IMG/VR virus record: IMGVR_UViG_3300010430_000246
Coordinates: 1 to 36,584 of that record
Length of the DNA stretch: 36,584 nt
Origin: a virus
Strand: one strand, 5' to 3'
In this document: one piece after another, positions 31,558 through 36,584 of the stretch
Position numbering within the stretch: the first letter of the stretch is position 1
Layout: each line of letters begins with the position of its first letter
Program-made: the position numbers and the translations under genes
The notes under the pieces: model-generated
Databases searched by the model: none
Told to the model about the DNA's origin: nothing
What the model saw: only the letters and a program-made list of their open reading frames with translations

Positions 31558-33603
31558 TTACTTTCCGTATCTCGCCATCACTACGGGTTCAGCATTTAAG
31601 GGTAAACCTTCTGCCCACTCAGGGCAAGTCTCCATAACTTTTTGTAGTGATTCTTTGTAGTCATCAACCTCTGACTCATGCACTTCCATAATAACTTCAT
31701 CGTGTACATGCCCCACTACGGGAAAGCCGTCGGCATCTAACTCGGCCAGAGCTTCACGCAGTAAACAAGCCGCCGTTGCTTGGGTAATGTTCTCGGCTAA
31801 GAAGCCGCCCCACAATGACATTCTAGGCCATTCATCGTTGCTATCGGCCTTGGGCTGGACTGATGCTTTCATGGCCGTCACGCCCCCTTTTTCGATCTTG
31901 GCGTATGGGTACTGGATTACAGTTTGGTTGGGGAGTATACACATTAATGTTCCGCCCAAAACATGTGGCATATAAATATATGCAACTCGACCAGCTTCAA
32001 AAACTTCTTGAGGGTTCTTCACCGCGTTTACACTGGCTACCTCTAGCTTCCGCCAGAACTTTTGCGCCCACGGGTTGGCTCCACGCCAATCGTTTACATG
32101 CACCTGTACCTCGTCGTCGGGCAGTGACACACCGTAATTTTTCGCCATCGCTTGGAACGCTCCGACCGCACCGCCAAAACCTAGAGACAGATTAGCCACC
32201 TTGCCGATTTGCCGTTCAGGTAGTTTACCCATTTCTTTTTTGGTCATGTTGGCTATGGTTTTGGCAGATAACATGCCCATACTGACTGCCGTATTAACGT
32301 AAACGTCTATGCCGTCACGGAACACTTGCAACGCCTCTTCACCGCCTTCACTCTTCGTCAGCCACGGCAACACTCTTGCCTCAATGGCAGACCAATCGCC
32401 TACAACAAACTTATGGCCCTTGGCCGGTATGATGGTCGGGCGTAGCAAACGGGCCAGAGTGTCCATTACTGTTAGGCCAGTGTGCTTTGTTAGCTCTGCC
32501 CCATCGCGCATCATTTGTTTAATTACTTCCGTATCGTCGGCGCTGAAACAGTCCCGCCTCATGTTGTGCAACTGCAAGCCTTTGCTTGAGTACCGCTGGG
32601 TCTGGCCCGCTCCGGCAAAGATGAATGCACCGTGTACACGTCCTGTCTCTGGGTCGCCTCGGTTCAGCATTGATGTAAACTTGGCCACGCTCGAGTTCCC
32701 ACCTTGATCAATTAGGTCGATTATTTCTCGGTAGCTAGACGGTAGACAAACCAGTTCCAGCAATTGACCACGGGCCGCCTTGTCTAGTGTAAACTTGGCT
32801 ACCTCATGTATATCTTTTTTGGCCTTGGTGATGCACCGCATTAGTCTGGGGTTATCTCTGAACTCGTATTTCAGAACGTCTAGTAACCGCTTGGTCTGGG
32901 TTACTTTAGTTATGACGCCCTTAGTCAGCTTAGACAACTTAACGCCTAACTCTTCTTTTTCTTGCTCGGCGTATGTAGCCGCCAGTTTCGCCAGTTCAGT
33001 GTCAACCAGAACACCACGGTCATTGATGCGCTCGTTAACCAGCCAATCACGCTTGTCGGCTTCGGACATAGGGCGCAGCTTACTGACCATACTTACCATA
33101 GCCCTACTGTCTTGCATGCAATACTTACCCATCTTTTTAGTTAAGAATGGGTCGTCGTTAAATTCACCGGTCTTCTTGTCTGGTATGGAAAGTTTCTTGA
33201 TAAGGGCCGTGCCGCCGTGGTCTTTTTTATGTTTGGCATCGGCGGCTCGGCTCGCAGCATCTAGGCTGGAGGGCAGAGCGTTTACACGACACTGGGCCGC
33301 TGTGCAAACCCACTTGTCTTGGTTCAGAATAGGGAACCCGTAATCGTCCACGGCAATATACTCATATATTAGCTGGTCGAAACGGGCGTTGTGGGCCTCT
33401 ACTTCATCGGCCAATTGCAGAGCCAGTTTAAGCTTGGCTGGTACTGGGTTACCGGCATACCATAACCACTCTTGACCGTTATCTTTATTGATGAATGAAC
33501 AGCAGATTATGTCTGTGCTGGGGTCACTGGCGTACACGTCAGCACCGCATGCTTTCAGGTCAACTCTGCTACGAGTTTCAAAGTCTAGGCCCATGACTTT
33601 CAT
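31558..33603 (-). CDS. DNA polymerase, family A with 3'-5' exonuclease, 681 aa
   Basis: Exonuclease motifs: Exo I LDFETRS with Asp7 and Glu9, Exo II EAHNARFD with Asp76, Exo III YCMQD with Tyr161 and Asp165. Polymerase motifs: A is VVGDWSAIEARVL with Asp403, B is RQIGKVANLSLGFGG at 464-478, C is GHVHDEVIMEV with His634-Asp635-Glu636. All catalytic residues are present, so it should be active and proofreading. There is no 5'-3' exonuclease domain, as usual for phage enzymes. ATG overlaps the previous stop (TAATG). It copies the phage genome with the primase-helicase encoded just downstream. Confidence 0.95.
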   Translation of the reverse strand: MKVMGLDFETRSRVDLKACGADVYASDPSTDIICCSFINKDNGQEWLWYAGNPVPAKLKLALQLADEVEAHNARFDQLIYEYIAVDDYGFPILNQDKWVCTAAQCRVNALPSSLDAASRAADAKHKKDHGGTALIKKLSIPDKKTGEFNDDPFLTKKMGKYCMQDSRAMVSMVSKLRPMSEADKRDWLVNERINDRGVLVDTELAKLAATYAEQEKEELGVKLSKLTKGVITKVTQTKRLLDVLKYEFRDNPRLMRCITKAKKDIHEVAKFTLDKAARGQLLELVCLPSSYREIIDLIDQGGNSSVAKFTSMLNRGDPETGRVHGAFIFAGAGQTQRYSSKGLQLHNMRRDCFSADDTEVIKQMMRDGAELTKHTGLTVMDTLARLLRPTIIPAKGHKFVVGDWSAIEARVLPWLTKSEGGEEALQVFRDGIDVYVNTAVSMGMLSAKTIANMTKKEMGKLPERQIGKVANLSLGFGGAVGAFQAMAKNYGVSLPDDEVQVHVNDWRGANPWAQKFWRKLEVASVNAVKNPQEVFEAGRVAYIYMPHVLGGTLMCILPNQTVIQYPYAKIEKGGVTAMKASVQPKADSNDEWPRMSLWGGFLAENITQATAACLLREALAELDADGFPVVGHVHDEVIMEVHESEVDDYKESLQKVMETCPEWAEGLPLNAEPVVMARYGK

Positions 33604-33980
33604 TAGTGTAGATCGCCTTTGGCTGGTGTAGCGTTCATGGCGGTTACGGTATCAAGCTGATCTTTTGTCACCTCCATGCTTTTTATCTCAACAGGATAGG
33701 AATGCTCGATAGCCGCCAGAGTGAACTCAACACTAAGGTTAACTGTCTGGTCGGTGTACTTGTCGTCCCGTTCCAATGCTGATTCCATTAGGGCTCCAAC
33801 TGTATGCATGGCTGCCGACATTACAGTTAGTGCCACTTCGTCTGGGTTAACTAAACATCTATCGCTGCCGGAATTAATCATGGCGTCTTTAATGTATTTC
33901 AATACCAGCTTGTCTGTGGCTTTTTCCACTCTGGTTAAAAATTCTTGGGCTTCTTTTTCTTTTTGTTGTATTAATAACAT
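33603..33980 (-). CDS. Hypothetical protein coupled to the DNA polymerase, 125 aa
   Basis: ATG at 33980 with AGGA 9 nt upstream; the nucleotides between them are the 8-mer itself (GTGTAAAC, 33981-33988 on the plus strand as GTTTACAC). The product begins MLLIQQKEKEAQEFLTRVEK and looks helical, with a middle DEVALTVMSAAMHTVGALME and no catalytic motif. Stop overlaps the polymerase start. A replication accessory is plausible from the coupling. No family recognised. Confidence 0.6.
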   Translation of the reverse strand: MLLIQQKEKEAQEFLTRVEKATDKLVLKYIKDAMINSGSDRCLVNPDEVALTVMSAAMHTVGALMESALERDDKYTDQTVNLSVEFTLAAIEHSYPVEIKSMEVTKDQLDTVTAMNATPAKGDLH

Positions 33981-34008
33981 GTTTACACTTCCTATTGGTT
34001 GGTTGGAT

Positions 34009-34034
34009 AAAAAACGGCCCGTTGAAGGGCCGTT
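34009..34034 (-). terminator. Rho-independent terminator after the 227-aa gene
   Basis: On the minus strand AACGGCCC (34034-34027) pairs with GGGCCGTT (34020-34013) across a 6-nt loop, and the stem runs into six T (34014-34009). This is a textbook terminator just after the 227-aa gene, leaving downstream replication genes to read-through or their own promoter. GTTTACAC copies flank it at 33981 and 34057. Confidence 0.85.
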
Positions 34035-34063
34035 AGTTTTGCTGCTAGATGGTACTGTTTACA

Positions 34064-34747
34064 CTACGCTGTGCGTTTGGTACGGCGCTTTCGCGTTGGT
34101 GCCGCTGGCTCTGGTTCGGGTGGTGGTTCGATAGCCGCAACAGGTTCAGGTTCAGATTTAGCCGCAACAGGCTCGTCACCTACTTCTGGAATATCCATCC
34201 ACTCGTCAACAGTCAATACAGGCTTGAAAATCTTGCCGTATTTCTTGTGCTTGTAGTTGGAGGTGTCCAGAACGACAACAGGGCAAACTTCCGATTCACC
34301 GGCACGGCCACGGGCGATAATAAGAGATAGCAAACCAGCTATCGCCTCTTTTCCGCCTTGTGATGAAGTTTTGTACAGAACTTGAACACCGTCCTGAGTG
34401 CCTTCAATGCCTTTTAGAGCGAATGAAACTTGAGCGTCCCACTTGCCTTCCGATAGCACTGGCAAACCAGCCACTGTAATAGGAGGCTGACCAGCCACCG
34501 CCATTTCTTCTGCGATCAATTCGCCATCGGCTGACCAAGCAACGTAGCCTTGGGCATAACTCATGGGGTCGATCACGAAGTAAGAACCGTCGGCAACTTC
34601 CGTTTCTTCTGCACCGTAAACCCACTCGCCTTGACGTGTAAGTTTTAAGTAAGAGAAGTCACCGGAACCGGCGTTTGGGGTAGCTTGTTGTGCTGGCTCT
34701 AGTGCGCCGAGCATAGATGTAATTACTGAGGGTACTGATGTAGACAT
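34064..34747 (-). CDS. Candidate ssDNA-binding protein, 227 aa
   Basis: ATG at 34747. Residues about 30-175 look beta-rich (FSYLKLTRQGEWVYGAEETE, QVSFALKG and IFKPVLTVDEWMD), compatible with an OB fold. From 185 on there is a low-complexity acidic Pro/Glu/Ala linker and a basic end RKRRTKRTA, unlike the acidic tip of bacterial SSB. Proteins of this layout lie beside DUF2800 nuclease and polymerase genes in many phages and are thought to bind ssDNA. The private promoter and terminator imply high, separate expression, as expected for a stoichiometric DNA-binding protein. No diagnostic motif; inference. Confidence 0.5.
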   Translation of the reverse strand: MSTSVPSVITSMLGALEPAQQATPNAGSGDFSYLKLTRQGEWVYGAEETEVADGSYFVIDPMSYAQGYVAWSADGELIAEEMAVAGQPPITVAGLPVLSEGKWDAQVSFALKGIEGTQDGVQVLYKTSSQGGKEAIAGLLSLIIARGRAGESEVCPVVVLDTSNYKHKKYGKIFKPVLTVDEWMDIPEVGDEPVAAKSEPEPVAAIEPPPEPEPAAPTRKRRTKRTA

Positions 34748-34807
34748 AATATTTTCCGTTTAGTTTTAGTTTAGTTTACCGGCCACTTGTGGCTGACCGG
34801 TGATGCC

Positions 34808-34836
34808 ATATTAATGTATATAAGTTAGCTTGTCAA
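34808..34836 (-). promoter_or_regulatory. Sigma70-like promoter for the 227-aa gene
   Basis: On the minus strand a perfect -35 TTGACA (34836-34831) is followed after exactly 17 nt by TAATAT (34813-34808). Transcription would start near 34801, about 55 nt before the ATG at 34747. The leader contains a hairpin (CCACttGTGG inside ACCGG/CCGGT, about 34779-34803). This is the best promoter match in the right arm. Confidence 0.7.
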
Positions 34837-34843
34837 ATGTTTA

Positions 34844-35125
34844 TTAAATGTTTTTGTAGCCTAGTGTAAACCTGTCGTAAGCCACCGCCAATTTGGTTTT
34901 TGCCGGTTTCCTTTTCATCTTAGGTTTTGGCCCCGTTGGTAACGCATCCCTGTTAGCTTCCCTGCTTCTGGTTATCATTTCACCGTGGCATTCAGGGCTT
35001 CCACACGTTTTGGTTTTTAACCGCCGCGCATGGTCTATCTTCTTGCCCCTCTTTGTATGGGTTGGAGTCTCACCGTGGCAAATCTGGCATACTGGGTAGA
35101 CGAAAAACGTGAATTTATCGCTCAT
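34844..35125 (-). CDS. Small zinc-finger-like protein, 93 aa
   Basis: ATG at 35125 overlapping the previous stop (ATGA) with GAGG upstream. Cysteines in CQICHGE (about residues 13-19) and CGSPECHGE (about 41-49) form a CxxC...CxxxxC zinc-binding arrangement; the rest is strongly basic (KPKMKRKPAKTK). Likely binds nucleic acid. Ends beyond the promoter for the next gene. GTGTAAAC at 34864-34871 encodes Phe-Thr. No family recognised. Confidence 0.6.
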   Translation of the reverse strand: MSDKFTFFVYPVCQICHGETPTHTKRGKKIDHARRLKTKTCGSPECHGEMITRSREANRDALPTGPKPKMKRKPAKTKLAVAYDRFTLGYKNI

Positions 35126-35406
35126 TCGATCACCTCTTCAAGCTCAAGGTTTTGCTTTATTTGATGCCCAATTCTCACAGCATTAGATTTCGATGGCGCA
35201 TCTATCAACTCAATCAACGCGTTTCTAAGCATACGATTCTCAGCCTTTAGCTTGGCTATCAACTTGTCTCGTCTCATCACCGTCGCGTGGACTAAATCTC
35301 TCGATGATTCAAGCTCATCAATGCGGTCACACACTTCTTCCCAGCGATCTACAGTAACGTCATCCATTAGAAGCTCGCCTTCATCGTTCCACCTTGAATC
35401 GCTCAT
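35122..35406 (-). CDS. Coiled-coil protein, 94 aa
   Basis: ATG at 35406 immediately after the nuclease stop, with GGAGG 7 nt upstream. Residues about 20-65 form a leucine-rich coiled coil (DRIDELESSRDLVHATVMRR, LKAENRMLRNALIELID); the ends are acidic. No catalytic motif or membrane segment. Such small coiled-coil proteins are frequent beside phage replication genes, where no function is assigned. Overlaps the next gene by 4 nt. Confidence 0.6.
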   Translation of the reverse strand: MSDSRWNDEGELLMDDVTVDRWEEVCDRIDELESSRDLVHATVMRRDKLIAKLKAENRMLRNALIELIDAPSKSNAVRIGHQIKQNLELEEVIE

Positions 35407-36584
35407 TTATTCGCCTCCATTCATCTTGTTCAACTGATCAAGACCGGCAAAAGGAATGACTGCCGACCGCTTGTCGGACTCTTTAGCCAGAGTAGTGCCG
35501 CTGGATAGGCTAGACAGCATAGGGCCGTAGGTCTTTTTAAAATCAATCCCTAAATCTTTACAGACCTTTTCCAACTGGGCTGGGGATTTCAACACACTAT
35601 TAAATCCATCGGCCAGTTTGATCTTTTTGGCTTTACGGACTTTTTCCTCTACGGCTGTGGCGTCATTCCATACACGGCTGGCTCGTTTATTAACCAACTT
35701 ATAGCCCTTGATACTGGTGCCTAGTTCAAGCTGTTCATGTGCCAATTTCTTGACGGCTTTGGCCCACGCTTCAACTTCCTCCGCCATCGGCAAATACTCC
35801 GCCAGTTTGTCAGCATTCAACTCGTTTACACGTGTCGCTGCCATAGCGGCTCCAGTTTTTACTGGACAAATCGCCTCGGCTGGGCAGTATTTACACGATG
35901 CGCCTGACTTGGGCATGGCCTCGGGGTCTTCTGACTCATCCACGGCTGTTAGGTACACCGTTTCAAAATGGTCAATCTGGTTAAGATTAGTTTCCCATGT
36001 CTCCAAAACCTCGCCGTCGTTATTGGGCTGGATAATAGCAATGGCGATTGTCTCCAGTTCAGGGCCGAACCAATCAGATGTGGCTGGGTCGGTTGCTGCG
36101 GCAAGGGCATAAAACTGGGCTTGGGGGTTTTCAATAGCTCGGACAGTGTTGAACCCGAACTTATAGTCAACCACTATCACTGCTTTTTTGTCGCCACTGA
36201 TGCCAATCAGGTCAATTGAACCGCCCATGTCGTCAGAGATTTTGACAAACGGTTCTACTTCCCACTTGAAAATGTCGTACCGCTCCATTAAGTCTTCGAC
36301 GGCTTGAATAGCGGGTAGCAATTTAGTTTCAATCAGTTCAGGCGTTAGTTTCTGGCCTTTATGCTCACTGAGGGGCATCTTAAACAAGAAATCCAGTTCA
36401 GCTTCGCCTGAACCGTCATAGTCTAAATCGTCATACCCATCGCCGTAAACATACTCCATACAGTTGTGGAGCATGGTGCCTTCTTCGGCTGCCGGATTGC
36501 TTCCACCGTTAAGTGTAAACGGTACTTCTTGTGATAGTCTCTGCCATGCTGGGCATTGAATAGTTCGTCCTGCGGTGCTGCCGC
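35407..36584 (-). CDS. DUF2800 PD-(D/E)XK nuclease (RecB/Cas4-like), partial at 5' end
   Basis: The frame is open to the right edge; the ATG at 36474 is internal, because the preceding 36 codons encode GSTAGRTIQCPAWQRLSQEV followed by PFTLNGGSNPAAEEGTMLHN, the conserved DUF2800 N-terminus. Only about the first 10-20 residues should be missing. The nuclease core reads GGSIDLIGI ... KAVIVVDYKFG, giving the Asp and Asp-x-Lys of the PD-(D/E)XK site. CKYCPAEAICP is the C-terminal part of the iron-sulfur-type cysteine cluster of Cas4/AddB relatives; an N-terminal cysteine (IQCPAW) would complete it. Probably a recombination or end-processing exonuclease. GTGTAAAC at 36513 encodes Phe-Thr. Confidence 0.85.
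   Translation of the reverse strand, partial: GSTAGRTIQCPAWQRLSQEVPFTLNGGSNPAAEEGTMLHNCMEYVYGDGYDDLDYDGSGEAELDFLFKMPLSEHKGQKLTPELIETKLLPAIQAVEDLMERYDIFKWEVEPFVKISDDMGGSIDLIGISGDKKAVIVVDYKFGFNTVRAIENPQAQFYALAAATDPATSDWFGPELETIAIAIIQPNNDGEVLETWETNLNQIDHFETVYLTAVDESEDPEAMPKSGASCKYCPAEAICPVKTGAAMAATRVNELNADKLAEYLPMAEEVEAWAKAVKKLAHEQLELGTSIKGYKLVNKRASRVWNDATAVEEKVRKAKKIKLADGFNSVLKSPAQLEKVCKDLGIDFKKTYGPMLSSLSSGTTLAKESDKRSAVIPFAGLDQLNKMNGGE

Noticed and set aside
544-36520. GTTTACAC as a dispersed -35 promoter element (contains TTTACA)
   Set aside because: Copies lie in both orientations inside genes and I see no consistent -10 box at 17 nt; the full 8 bases are conserved, not just the hexamer.
1-36584. 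Direct closure of the two window ends into a circle
   Set aside because: Joined as they are, neither the HNH gene nor the nuclease gene gets a sensible end or start, and their frames do not match; some sequence must be missing.
1-36584. Temperate lifestyle genes or tRNA genes
   Set aside because: No integrase, excisionase, partition or CI-like repressor pattern was recognised, and no cloverleaf was evident by eye; tRNAs were not searched exhaustively.

Overview
This window is most of the genome of a double-stranded DNA bacteriophage with podovirus (short-tailed) gene content. It carries terminase small and large subunits, a long P22-type portal, a scaffold, a coat protein of about 330 residues, a head-tail adaptor, a beta-propeller-like tail hub, several internal or ejection proteins, and one very long modular tail fibre. 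Leftward genes encode a family A DNA polymerase, a primase-helicase and a RecB-like (DUF2800) nuclease. Base composition is mid-range (neither strongly AT- nor GC-rich by eye) and the ribosome binding sites are ordinary AGGAG/GAGG types, so a proteobacterial host is likely; the sequence alone does not name it. I see no integrase, repressor, tRNA, single-subunit RNA polymerase or recognisable endolysin.

Layout. 1-4063 is a leftward (-) module: an HNH endonuclease cut by the left edge, two tiny membrane peptides, small unknown proteins (two of them probable paralogues), then a MoxR-type AAA+ ATPase with a partner protein and a SprT-like zinc protease. 4064-5030 is a gene-free control region of almost 1 kb with short direct repeats, an AT-rich core, a candidate leftward promoter and operator, and a tandem array. 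5031-27505 is one long rightward (+) block: packaging, head, connector, internal virion proteins, tail fibre. 27500-36584 is leftward again: small proteins, a 2OG-Fe(II) oxygenase-like protein, primase-helicase, DNA polymerase, a candidate ssDNA-binding protein with its own promoter and terminator, and the DUF2800 nuclease cut by the right edge. The two leftward arms would form one early/replication block if the true genome is circular or circularly permuted, diverging from the late block at the control region and meeting it at about 27500. Both window ends lie inside genes, so some sequence is missing.

Most striking observation. The 8-mer GTTTACAC (complement GTGTAAAC) occurs 32 times by my count, about 1 expected by chance on both strands, and its palindromic relative GTGTACAC occurs 8 more times. 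Copies lie on both strands and mostly inside unrelated genes, in several reading frames. They also terminate the repeats of the tandem array in the control region. This looks like a selected DNA-level signal specific to this phage lineage or its host.
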